Assembly (NCBI RefSeq): GCF_005405465.1
Contig: NZ_BJEC01000008.1
Location: 1-64,000 of the forward strand
Direction of reading: 5' to 3'
DNA: 64,000 bases
Source of the DNA: Weissella thailandensis
Lineage (GTDB): Bacteria; Bacillota; Bacilli; Lactobacillales; Lactobacillaceae
Shown here: in pieces, positions 9,756 through 18,732 of the stretch
Position numbering within the stretch: the first letter of the stretch is position 1
How the letters are laid out: every line of letters begins with the position of its first letter
Program-made: the position numbers and the translations under genes
Notes under the pieces: model-generated
Databases searched by the model: none
Told to the model about the DNA's origin: nothing
The model's input: only the letters and a program-made list of their open reading frames with translations

Positions 9756-12700
9756 CTAATCCTTTTTTGGCAATAATGCTGTCAAAAACTGCATCAAGCT
9801 TTGTAACCATTCATCATCCGTTTGCTTTGGCTGAATAGCCATTGCAAATAACACTGGATCGTTCACTTTAACCTGACCACGTGTTTTGGTTGTTACCATA
9901 GCTTGTTGGACTTGCTCACGAGTTATCTGAGCTTGCTTATCAAAACTTATGGTCACAATCATTGGTTGATTGATTGTACGCTTAATTTGCGCAACTCCGA
10001 CTTGATCGGCAACCGCCTTTAATCGAGAAACCATTAGCAAACGATTGGTAGCCGCTGGTATATCGCCAAAGCGGTCGACCAAGTCATCTGTGATTTCAGC
10101 AAACTGTTCTTCCTTCGTTGCTTTACGAATACGCTGATACAAATCGATTTTTTGTGGACCATCAGCAACGTAATCCGCTGGCAAATAGGCTTCAACCTGC
10201 AAATCCAATTCTGAATCAAAGCGTTTGGTTTGTTTTCCTTGCTTAGCAGCGACGGCTTCTTGCAACATTTGGGTATACAAATCATACCCCACTGCATTAA
10301 TGAATCCGTGTTGCGATTGACCAAGCAAATCACCTGCACCACGTATCGACAAATCACGCATGGCGATTTTAAAGCCAGAACCCAACTCAGTAAAGTCACG
10401 AATGGCAGTTAAGCGCTTCTCACTTTCTTCATTAAGCGAACGCGTTCCTGGATAAGTGAAATAGGCATACGCCACATTATTGGAACGACCAACGCGTCCA
10501 CGCAACTGATACAACTGTGCCAGTCCCATGTAGTCTGCGTTTTCCACAAACAACGTATTGGCATTTGGAATATCCACACCAGTCTCAATAATCGTTGTTG
10601 TGACTAAGACGTCATATTCCCCATTAATAAAGTCAACTAAAATACCTTCCATTTGGGTTTCGGTCATTTGACCATGGATGTAAGCCACTTGTGCTTCAGG
10701 AACTAAGCTTTGAATCATTCCCGCTACCTTTTCAATATCTGCCACACGATTATGCAGATAAAAAGTTTGGCCACCACGTGCCATCTCTCGTTCAATAGCG
10801 TTGGCAATGACGCGACCATTTTGCTCCATCACATAGGTCTGGATGGGATAACGATTTGCCGGCGGCGTTTCAATGACCGATAAGTCACGTACGGCGACCA
10901 TCGCCATATTCAATGTACGTGGAATTGGTGTTGCGGTCAGTGTTAAGACGTCAACGTTCGTTTGCAGACTCTTTAAACGTTCCTTATGCTTTACACCAAA
11001 ACGTTGTTCCTCATCCACAATGAGCAATCCCAGATCACTAAACGACACATCTTTAGCCAATAAACTATGGGTCCCAATCACAATATCGATCGTATGATTC
11101 TTCAACCCATCTTTGAGTTCTTTCATTTGTTTTTTGGTTTGGAAACGTGACATCCAAGCAATTTTCAAATCTGTTCCCTCAAAACGACTCAGGAACGAAT
11201 CGTAATGTTGCTGGGCCAAAATAGTCGTCGGTACTAACATGGCCACTTGCTTACCCTCATGAGCTGCTTTAAAGGCTGCGCGCATGGCAACTTCAGTTTT
11301 ACCAAAGCCAACATCACCAACCAGCAAGCGGTCCATTGGGCGTGATTTTTCCATATCAGCCTTAATTTCTTTGACTGATCGGATTTGATCCGGTGTTTCA
11401 GGATAAGGAAAGGCATCTTCAAACTGGCGCATCGCCTCATCATCTGGGGCAAATGCATAACCTTGTTTAATTTCGCGCTCCGCATATAAAGCTAGGAGTT
11501 CATCCGCAATATCCTCAACCTTTTTAGCGACTTTAGCCTTTGCCCGTTGCCACTCAGTACCGCCCATTTTATTAATTTTAGGCGCTTTTTCGGCTGCACC
11601 GACATACTTTTGCACCAAATCCAGTTGGGTCACCGGGATAAATAGCTTATCACCTTTTTGATAGGCAATCGTAATATAATATTGCTTCACACCACGGTTT
11701 TCAATTGTCTGCATGCCCTCATAGATACCAATACCATGATTGACATGGACAACATAATCACCAGGTTTCAACTCATTATAGCTTTTGATACGTTCCGCAT
11801 TCGACAGTGTCTGTCGCTTTGGTGCACGTTTACGAACCTGTTGGAACAGTTCTTTTTCCGTTAACACAACCAACTTTTGCATTGGTAACTCAAAACCGGC
11901 ACTCAATGGCAAAGTGGCTAATTGCGTCCGACCTGTAGTCAACTCATCAACTGCTACTTGATTGACCTTAATGCCAAAATCATTCAGGGTCTGAACCAGC
12001 TTGACTTGTCGGTCATTTGAATTAGTTAAAAAGATCACCGTCATGTTTTGCTTTTGCCAGCGTTCCACCTCGCCTTTAAGTAAAGGCATCTGGCCAAAAA
12101 ATTGTTGTGTTGGACGTAGCGTGACGTTAGTTAAACTAGTCTGTCGTAATTGACCAATGCCTCGTTGCAGTGGTGAAAAAATCAAACTGGCTTGTTGGAC
12201 ATCACGTGCTTGATCAGTTAGCGACCAACCAAAATCTGCTTCAGTCAGTACTTGTTGCTTATCAAGCTTTTCAGTCCACCAGTTCGTATCATCTAAGCGC
12301 ATCTGTGCCGCATTTTCAATAGCACGGGGATAATCATCAAAGACTGCGACACCATTTGCTGGCAAATAATCAAATAAACTAGCTGCATCAGGGTACAGCG
12401 CACGTAGGTATGCTCGTATCTCTGGCAAAAGCTGTCCATCTGCTAGTGTGGTCAATAAGGGCGTGATGGCTTCAGTCAAATGCCGCTTATCCGCACCTGC
12501 CAATTGGTCACGTTGCTTTGTCATTGCTAGTTCTAAACGAGTCCTTGCTGCTTGCCGACCAGTATCACTGATAACTAAATCCGTTGCTGGCAAAATAGTT
12601 AACGACGTCATATTTTCAATACTACGTTGGTTTTCAGCATCAAATGAACGCATCGAATCCAATTCTGTATCAAAGAAATCCAATCTAACCGGATAATCAG

Positions 12701-13256
12701 CATTTAACGGATACACATCAACAATCGAGCCACGAATGGCAAACTCACCAGGTTGTTCAACCGTCGTATTCCGATGATATCCCATTTGATGTAGTTGCGT
12801 TTCCAAATCTTTTAAATCATATTCATGATCAAAATCAAGGGTCAGCTGCGCTTGTTGGAAATCTTTAACTGGTGGTAAGTAACGTTGCGCACCAGCAATA
12901 CCAGTGACAATTACCGCCTGTGGATCTGTCAGCAATAGATGCAAGGCATTAACTCGTGCTAAACGTGTATCTAACGATGTCACGGCTAGTTCGGCTGCTA
13001 AACTTTCCTCAGCAGGAAAAATCGCAACGTGCTCATCACCCAACAATGCTTGCAAATCTTCTGCTAATTGGTCGGCATGAAATTGACTATCTGACACAAT
13101 CACCATTGGTTGCTGCGTTTGTCGTTGTAACGCTGCTAAATAGACTGTCCGAGCAGTCCCAGAGATTCCCGTCATCAAGTGGCGACCACCTTTAGTCAAC
13201 CCAGTGGCTAATTGCTGCAAAGCTTTATCCTGTTGTAAAAGTTCAGTTAATCGCAT
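9756..13256 (-). CDS. mfd: Transcription-repair coupling factor Mfd
   Basis: Mfd is a cytosolic translocase that removes RNA polymerase stalled at DNA lesions and recruits UvrA. The 1166-residue length is normal. Order of parts: N-terminal UvrB-like module; RNA-polymerase-interacting CarD-like domain beginning at LKPGDYVVHVNHGIGIYEGM (near residue 490); helicase Walker A GDVGFGKT (about 647-654); Walker B VDEEQRFG (near 745); RecG-like motifs up to QLRGRVGRS; and a C-terminal TRCF domain. The gene sits 17 bases downstream of pth and is probably co-transcribed with it. Confidence 0.98.
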   Translation of the reverse strand: MRLTELLQQDKALQQLATGLTKGGRHLMTGISGTARTVYLAALQRQTQQPMVIVSDSQFHADQLAEDLQALLGDEHVAIFPAEESLAAELAVTSLDTRLARVNALHLLLTDPQAVIVTGIAGAQRYLPPVKDFQQAQLTLDFDHEYDLKDLETQLHQMGYHRNTTVEQPGEFAIRGSIVDVYPLNADYPVRLDFFDTELDSMRSFDAENQRSIENMTSLTILPATDLVISDTGRQAARTRLELAMTKQRDQLAGADKRHLTEAITPLLTTLADGQLLPEIRAYLRALYPDAASLFDYLPANGVAVFDDYPRAIENAAQMRLDDTNWWTEKLDKQQVLTEADFGWSLTDQARDVQQASLIFSPLQRGIGQLRQTSLTNVTLRPTQQFFGQMPLLKGEVERWQKQNMTVIFLTNSNDRQVKLVQTLNDFGIKVNQVAVDELTTGRTQLATLPLSAGFELPMQKLVVLTEKELFQQVRKRAPKRQTLSNAERIKSYNELKPGDYVVHVNHGIGIYEGMQTIENRGVKQYYITIAYQKGDKLFIPVTQLDLVQKYVGAAEKAPKINKMGGTEWQRAKAKVAKKVEDIADELLALYAEREIKQGYAFAPDDEAMRQFEDAFPYPETPDQIRSVKEIKADMEKSRPMDRLLVGDVGFGKTEVAMRAAFKAAHEGKQVAMLVPTTILAQQHYDSFLSRFEGTDLKIAWMSRFQTKKQMKELKDGLKNHTIDIVIGTHSLLAKDVSFSDLGLLIVDEEQRFGVKHKERLKSLQTNVDVLTLTATPIPRTLNMAMVAVRDLSVIETPPANRYPIQTYVMEQNGRVIANAIEREMARGGQTFYLHNRVADIEKVAGMIQSLVPEAQVAYIHGQMTETQMEGILVDFINGEYDVLVTTTIIETGVDIPNANTLFVENADYMGLAQLYQLRGRVGRSNNVAYAYFTYPGTRSLNEESEKRLTAIRDFTELGSGFKIAMRDLSIRGAGDLLGQSQHGFINAVGYDLYTQMLQEAVAAKQGKQTKRFDSELDLQVEAYLPADYVADGPQKIDLYQRIRKATKEEQFAEITDDLVDRFGDIPAATNRLLMVSRLKAVADQVGVAQIKRTINQPMIVTISFDKQAQITREQVQQAMVTTKTRGQVKVNDPVLFAMAIQPKQTDDEWLQSLMQFLTALLPKKD

Positions 13257-13273
13257 AACGTATTTTTATCCCT

Positions 13274-13840
13274 TTAATTAAACTGATTCATGAGCATAGG
13301 CATCTCTGTCCCCGCTGCAAAGCCTTCAAAAATATCTACCGCTTTATCTAATCCCGCCAATAAGTCAGGTTGTTCGTCTTTGCCAAAGCGACCCAGTACA
13401 TAATCAACAACTGCTTGTTGCACATGGGCCGGATGACCAATACCAAACTTCAAACGGTTAAACTTTTGGGTGCCTAATTGACTAGCGATACTTTTGATAC
13501 CATTATGACCACCAGCAGAACCTTTCTGACGTAAGCGTAAACGGCCAAGGTCCATATCCATATCATCTTGCACGACTAACAAATCCGATAAGTCAAGCTT
13601 GTAATAATCTACTAGGGGGCGCACTGCTTGTCCTGAATCATTCATATAAGTTGTTGGTTTCACTAGCAAGACCTTTTCGTTATTAATGCGTACATCAGCC
13701 ACAAAGGCATGGTGTGCGCCATCTTGCTTGAATGTAGCTTGGTACTTATCCGCCAATGCATCCACCGTCATAAAGCCAATATTGTGGCGGGTTTTATCAT
13801 ATTCTTTACCAATATTTCCCAAGCCAACAATCATTTTCAT
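13274..13840 (-). CDS. pth: Peptidyl-tRNA hydrolase
   Basis: Pth cleaves peptidyl-tRNA released by abortive translation and is essential in most bacteria. The catalytic His is in TRHNIGF (His20). The conserved TYMNDSGQAV and the QDDMDMDLGRLR / GSAGGHNGIKS motifs are all present. The 188-residue length is typical. It is the first gene of the pth-mfd-flippase-rqcP group, equivalent to Bacillus spoVC. Confidence 0.98.
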   Translation of the reverse strand: MKMIVGLGNIGKEYDKTRHNIGFMTVDALADKYQATFKQDGAHHAFVADVRINNEKVLLVKPTTYMNDSGQAVRPLVDYYKLDLSDLLVVQDDMDMDLGRLRLRQKGSAGGHNGIKSIASQLGTQKFNRLKFGIGHPAHVQQAVVDYVLGRFGKDEQPDLLAGLDKAVDIFEGFAAGTEMPMLMNQFN

Positions 13841-13868
13841 TTTTCTTTTGCCTCACTTTTTATTCAAT

Positions 13869-13916
13869 TAACGCACGAAATGGGTCGAGACTAGTCAGCC
13901 CCCACCCGTGTGCGTT
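13869..13916. terminator. Hairpin between amidase and pth
   Basis: AACGCAC (13869-13875) pairs with GTGCGTT (13910-13916), with GGGT/ACCC pairing inside the large loop. On the minus strand the hairpin is followed by AATTGAATAAAAA, not a good U run. It may be a weak terminator of the amidase or a leader structure for pth. Confidence 0.4.
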
Positions 13917-13976
13917 ATTTACCTAATGTTTATAAATTCTAAACCAAATTATCCCGATTTAATAGTCCTAAGAGCT

Positions 13977-15557
13977 TTATTTTTTCGCTTGGTAACTATC
14001 AAACGATTCAAATTGACCATTATCTTGAAATTCTTTTCCTAACTGTAATAGCATTTGATCTTGTCCTTTAGCCGCCTGCAATTGGATGCCAATAGGTAAA
14101 CCATGCTTTGTGACATAGGTTGGCAAGCTCAAAGCCGGTTCACCTGATATATTTGCTAATTGTGTGAATGGTGTCTTAGATAAGCCATGCAACCAGGCAT
14201 CATAAATCAACTGGATTTGATTATCATGATCCAATTTTTTGATATGTTTTAATCGTTTAACATATTTTGGCAGGTAAGCAGGATCATTATTTTTAGGTGC
14301 TGCTGTCGCCGTCGTTGGTGTTAAGTAAATTGGATACTGCTCATGGAAATTGGTCATCTGCTGGGCAACTCGGACCATGACATTAGCAACAAATTGGTCA
14401 TCCGCTGCGGTTTGTTTTTTATCTGCTTGGTACAATGCCCATGTCATTGGCGAAACCTTTTTAAACCGCATCGATTTCCCAGTTTCAGCTTTAATTGCTT
14501 CGTTAGCATCCTTGCCCGTCGCCGTTGCTGCTGTATAATAGGCTTTCATCAACTTTTCACCATCAACTGGCGCATCTTTCTTAACAACAGTATATCCCTG
14601 CGCACGTAAAAACTTAACCGCTTGCTTGACTGCCTTAATGGCATCTTTGCTGACTTTCGTACCCACTGGAGATTTTACCGAATAGGCAATTTTCAACTGC
14701 TTTAAATCAGACGGTGCATCTTTTATCATTTCAGGATGTTCTGCATTTTTCATCCCCGCAAAATATGCTTGTAAGTCAGAAATATAGCGAGCATTGGCAA
14801 AGTTAACTGTTGAAGGGACGGTACTGTCACCTGTTATCGCACCTTGGGTTGGCTTTAGTCCAATCACACCCGTAAATGATGCTGGAATTCGCAATGAGCC
14901 ACCAGCGTCGTTACCGGTTGCGAGCGGTACAAAATCTGCAGCAACACTAGCAACGGCCCCTCCTGAGGAACCACCAGTATTACGATTTAAACGCCAAGGA
15001 TTGTGTGCCGTACCATTCAGTTTCGAATCGGTCACGTTAATTAACCCTAATTCTGGATAATTAGTTTGGCCGATAATAATGAACCCCAGTGACTGTAGTT
15101 GCTTCACATAATCACTGGTCTCATTCGCTTGTTTATTCTTTAAGGCTAACAAACCTCTGGTATTAGATACCCCTTTAAGTTGCTGTCCTAATCCTTTAAT
15201 TAAAATAGGGACACCATAAAATGGCTGGCCAGTATCCTCTAAATCAGCCGCTTCTTGCAAAGCAGCTGATTCACGCAAACTAATCACAGCGTTTAACTGC
15301 GGATTATCTGCTTTAATGCGCGCAACGACATGCTTGATCAATTGGCGGCTAGTAACTTGCCCACTGCGAATCATTTGCGCTAAATCACTGGCTGAAGCAT
15401 TCCGATAACTAAATTCTGAAATGCCATAGCCTTGGGCATACTCATGCTGCAAGGACTTCCTATCTGCATGAACAATCCGTTGCCGAGCAAAAAAACCAAT
15501 TCCCCCAGCTAGTATCGTCAAAGCAGCCCCTATTGTTATTTTTTGTTCTCTGTTCAT
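13977..15557 (-). CDS. Membrane-anchored amidase-signature hydrolase
   Basis: This belongs to the amidase signature family (Ser-cisSer-Lys triad). The Lys lies in GVPILIKGLG, and the glycine/serine motif reads NTGGSSGGAVAS followed by GNDAGGSLRIPASF. The ATG at 15557 is chosen because GGGGGG lies 7 bases upstream. A longer in-frame ORF from 15626 has no good site. From this start the protein (526 residues) begins with a signal-anchor (ITIGAALTILAGGIGFFA), so the enzyme is probably outside the cell, unlike GatA. The substrate is unknown. It is not part of a gatCAB operon. Confidence 0.88.
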   Translation of the reverse strand: MNREQKITIGAALTILAGGIGFFARQRIVHADRKSLQHEYAQGYGISEFSYRNASASDLAQMIRSGQVTSRQLIKHVVARIKADNPQLNAVISLRESAALQEAADLEDTGQPFYGVPILIKGLGQQLKGVSNTRGLLALKNKQANETSDYVKQLQSLGFIIIGQTNYPELGLINVTDSKLNGTAHNPWRLNRNTGGSSGGAVASVAADFVPLATGNDAGGSLRIPASFTGVIGLKPTQGAITGDSTVPSTVNFANARYISDLQAYFAGMKNAEHPEMIKDAPSDLKQLKIAYSVKSPVGTKVSKDAIKAVKQAVKFLRAQGYTVVKKDAPVDGEKLMKAYYTAATATGKDANEAIKAETGKSMRFKKVSPMTWALYQADKKQTAADDQFVANVMVRVAQQMTNFHEQYPIYLTPTTATAAPKNNDPAYLPKYVKRLKHIKKLDHDNQIQLIYDAWLHGLSKTPFTQLANISGEPALSLPTYVTKHGLPIGIQLQAAKGQDQMLLQLGKEFQDNGQFESFDSYQAKK

Positions 15558-15665
15558 TTGATGTCCCCCCAAAGTCAAAATTTTATCGTACGCTCCCCAA
15601 CTAAAATAATGCATAATTAGCGGCATGACTTATCTTCACTTTATGCTTTTCATTATAACTTAAAA

Positions 15666-15708
15666 GGACCGTCAATCTAACCATTTCAACTTGGTAGATT
15701 GACGGTCC
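15666..15708. terminator. terC terminator
   Basis: A 14-base stem GGACCGTCAATCTA (15666-15679) pairs with 15695-15708. On the minus strand TTTTAAGTT follows. It lies 7 bases past the TerC stop. Confidence 0.85.
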
Positions 15709-15714
15709 AATCAT

Positions 15715-16671
15715 TTAATTTTTTGTCCCGTGAGAATCTTCCCAACGAGTTTTGGCAATCGATGCAATGATTGCAATCGCAAGCAAACCAACGATAACAA
15801 TCAACGAAGCAACATTATTAATTTCAAAATGCCAATCAGCCATTTTACCACCTTCGTTAATCAACATTTTGGCACCAATAAATGCCAAGATGAGTGCCAA
15901 AGCATATTTTATATAACGGAACATTGGCAATAACTTTGACAAGGCAAAGAATAATGATCGTAATCCGAGTACCGCAAAAATATTTGAGGTCACCACGATA
16001 AACGTATCTTGCGTCACGGCCAATACGGCTGGAATAGAATCAACCGCAAATAGAATATCTGACAGCTCAATAAAAATTAAGGCGATTAGAAATGGTGTCA
16101 CAAACCATTTACCATTTTCTTTAACCATAAAATGTGGTTTACTGACATCATCCTTAACCGGTAATACTTTACGCAAAACTTGGATGATTTTACTGTCATT
16201 CAAATCTTTATCATCACCTTTGTCAAACAACATCTTAATACCAGTATAAACCAAGAAAATACCGAATAGATACATCAGCCATTCGAATTTACTCAATAAT
16301 GCGGCACCACCCAAAATAAAGAGTAGCCGCATCACAATCGCACCAAAAATACCCCAGAATAGGACACGGTGTTGATAACGTGCTTCAATCCCAAAGAAAC
16401 CAAAAACTAAGATGAATATAAACAAATTATCCATACTTAGTGATTCTTCCAGCAAATAACCAGTCACGAAGTCAATTGCATGACCGCTGCCTTCAAAATA
16501 CCAAATGCCGGCGGCAAAGATAAAGGCTAACACCACCCACATCGCTGTCTGCAAAAGAGATTTTTTAAATGTTGGGACTTCATCTTTTTTATTCAAAACG
16601 CCTAAATCTAAGGCTAACATTGCAATAACAAATAGAAAAAAACCGATCCAAACCCATATACTAACTGTCAT
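15715..16671 (-). CDS. TerC-family integral membrane protein
   Basis: TerC-family proteins are polytopic membrane proteins. Several export Mn(II) or load metal onto exported enzymes; others are linked to tellurite resistance. At 318 residues, about 8-9 hydrophobic segments are visible. The conserved acidic residues in membrane segments are present (LEESLSMDNLFIFILVFG and ELSDILFAVDSIPAVLA). It is monocistronic and divergent from the TetR gene. No yybP-ykoY manganese riboswitch was recognised in the short upstream region. Confidence 0.9.
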   Translation of the reverse strand: MTVSIWVWIGFFLFVIAMLALDLGVLNKKDEVPTFKKSLLQTAMWVVLAFIFAAGIWYFEGSGHAIDFVTGYLLEESLSMDNLFIFILVFGFFGIEARYQHRVLFWGIFGAIVMRLLFILGGAALLSKFEWLMYLFGIFLVYTGIKMLFDKGDDKDLNDSKIIQVLRKVLPVKDDVSKPHFMVKENGKWFVTPFLIALIFIELSDILFAVDSIPAVLAVTQDTFIVVTSNIFAVLGLRSLFFALSKLLPMFRYIKYALALILAFIGAKMLINEGGKMADWHFEINNVASLIVIVGLLAIAIIASIAKTRWEDSHGTKN

Positions 16672-16824
16672 TAAGTACGCTTCCTTTTTTTATTTACAAT
16701 CAATACTTCAATCCATTGTATCAGATTAACCGCTATAAAAAACGATTATCCTTTTTCTTGACTTACCCTACTATCAAAAATATTATGTTACTAATTAACA
16801 AACTTATATTCAGGAGAAATTAGC

Positions 16825-17364
16825 ATGTATACAGGCAATAATACTAAAGCCATTCGCTCAATGGATGTTCTTTCTGATTCCTTATTTTACTTAATGACGC
16901 AATATCCGTTTTCTGAAATAACAATTACAATGATTTGTCAAAATGCTAAAATTTCTCGGCAAACATTTTACAAACTTTTTACCACAAAATTAGAGGCAAC
17001 CAGATATCTTATATCTACAGATTATAAGTTTTTTGAAAAAGGTTTCGTTAATCAGAAACCTTTTTACTTAAAAGATTTTATTAAATACACCTTATTTTTC
17101 TTTTGGAAACGTCATGAATTAATCAACTTATTAATTAAACAGAATTTAGAGGATGTTTTCTTAGAAGAACTGCATGAAAAATTGCAGGATGTGTTATCAC
17201 TATTTAAAGACGCAACTATTCTAAACAATCCAGCAATCTACAATTTTTTCACTGGAGGGTTAAGCGCTTTGATCCTCTATCAAATTGGCTATGATAAAGT
17301 AGAAAACATTGACAAAGTTGCTACTGAACTTTCAGATATGCTCGGAAATCCCGTTTTATTCTAA
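16825..17364 (+). CDS. TetR/AcrR-family transcriptional regulator
   Basis: A 179-residue DNA-binding repressor. The N-terminal helix-turn-helix reads FSEITITMICQNAKISRQTFYKLF at about residues 30-53 (quoted from the two adjoining blocks FSEITITMICQNAK and ISRQTFYKLF). The C-terminal ligand domain is of the short TetR_C type. The start ATG has a CAGGAGAAAT site. It is convergent with the broken AttH-like gene and divergent from terC. The target is not clear. Confidence 0.85.
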   Translation: MYTGNNTKAIRSMDVLSDSLFYLMTQYPFSEITITMICQNAKISRQTFYKLFTTKLEATRYLISTDYKFFEKGFVNQKPFYLKDFIKYTLFFFWKRHELINLLIKQNLEDVFLEELHEKLQDVLSLFKDATILNNPAIYNFFTGGLSALILYQIGYDKVENIDKVATELSDMLGNPVLF

Positions 17365-17371
17365 ATAAAAA

Positions 17372-17392
17372 AACTGACAGTTTATGTCAGTT
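17372..17392. terminator. Terminator between TetR gene and AttH-like pseudogene
   Basis: Stem AACTGACA (17372-17379) pairs with TGTCAGTT (17385-17392) around a 5-base loop. On the minus strand TTTTTTTATTTAG follows, so it is strongest for the leftward gene. Confidence 0.8.
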
Positions 17393-17412
17393 AATCTTGA
17401 ATAAAGTTACAA

Positions 17413-18499
17413 TTAAAAGTCTTCTGGATTACCAAAGTACATACTTTCCCAAATAGCATTACCTGAATGCTTTTCAGTTAATTCATCATGATCAAAAATT
17501 TCCAAAGTAGTTATACCCGTAAACCGCAAATAGGCTGGATCCATCTGTTGTGCTTTCATAGCTGCCTGTTGCTCTGGTGGCAAAACGTTTATCATTCGCA
17601 TCTGTAAAATAACGTTCTCAATTTCATATGAAATTTTATACTTTTTATCGCCGTCATCATACAAATACGAAATATTTTTAGCAATTGGCTTGTTTGTTAC
17701 CTCATCGATGAATTCATTTGACGATGAAAATGTTACCTTTGACTCATCATCAGCAATTATCTCGTCCCCTTTAGCTAACATAAACATTGTAAAATTCTGC
17801 TTGCCGTACTCTTTTGGCGCATAGTTAATCGCATTAATAAATGTATAACCATCTACTTCAGCACGTCCCCAAAAGCCATGGTGTTTTAAACCAATTAGAT
17901 TTTTTATTTCCCCAGTTATGGTCATGATAACCGACACCTTGATAACTTTTCTGTTGACCAGCATATTGAATATTTGCCGTTACTTGTCCCTTTGGTATGG
18001 CAACCAACCAGCCATACTCATATTGCTCTTCAGCACCATATAACACATGCCCAGTCGATGGACGCCAAGAAGGAATCATTTTAGTCATCACCACATCAGC
18101 GACTAAATCTTCAATTTCTACGTGAATAGTATATGAGTTTAAATTCCCTTTAAATTCGTTTTTTCCAATTTTCACATCACACTTCTCTGTTGACGCACTA
18201 AAATCCGAAGCTTGGCCATTAAACATCTTAGATATATTTTTACCATCCGCACCGTTAAAATCAATTGATACCATCGGAGCTAATGGTAACTGTGGTGATG
18301 TGAATGGCTTCGTATGGAAAGTAATAACAAGATTTGATCCATCATCGAAATTAATATCTGCATACCACCACTCATAATTACCAGATTCACCATCCGTATG
18401 CATACCATCTTCTTTTATTGCAACCTTATCTGGTTGAATACCATATTTTTCATAATATTCTGGTGCAGAAGCAATTTTTACTAATTCTTTCTTTGTCAT
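17413..18499 (-). pseudogene. AttH/CrtC-like lipocalin-fold gene, frameshifted
   Basis: The two overlapping reading frames join into one protein of about 361 residues. The first frame carries YEWWYADI and ends in GYHDHNWGNKK; the second resumes with the rest of the motif (GFWGRAEVDGYTFINAIN). These are hallmarks of the AttH / carotenoid 1,2-hydratase-like family of two-lipocalin-fold proteins. The break falls at a run of six A (plus strand T 17900-17905). Removing one A restores NWGNKNLIGLKHHGFWGRA. Either the gene is inactivated, the tract is slippery, or it is a sequencing error. The substrate is unknown. It lies between a TetR gene and katA. Confidence 0.8.
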
Positions 18500-18650
18500 T
18501 ATTCATTATCCCCTTTTTTGTTTATTTCTCCCTGAGTATAACTACCAAACTTTACAAACGTCAACTTTATTGGCGCAAGTATGACAAAGACGTCTTTTTG
18601 TAAATTTATTTTCCAAAAAACATAATACCTTATTTCAATTCATTAAAAAT

Positions 18651-18692
18651 ACTCCATAGTTGTTAGATCTGAAAATCTGACAACTATGGAGT
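18651..18692. terminator. katA terminator
   Basis: ACTCCATAGTTGT (18651-18663) pairs with 18680-18692, with a further AGAT/ATCT pairing inside. On the minus strand ATTTTTAAT follows. It lies 41 bases past the catalase stop. Confidence 0.8.
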
Positions 18693-18732
18693 ACTGTAAA
18701 GCAGTCCTAGACTGTATATTATTTAAAACATA

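Noticed and set aside
15558-15626. Longer start for the amidase
   Set aside because: It has no ribosome site; the ATG at 15557 has GGGGGG at good spacing and yields a sensible signal-anchor.
16672-16824. Possible manganese (yybP-ykoY) riboswitch before terC
   Set aside because: The gap is only about 150 bases and shared with a divergent gene; no conserved riboswitch core was recognised.
17895-17910. Programmed frameshifting in the AttH-like gene
   Set aside because: The A6 tract could allow slippage, but the needed shift removes one base and there is no clear stimulatory structure or internal ribosome site. Mutation or sequencing error is simpler.
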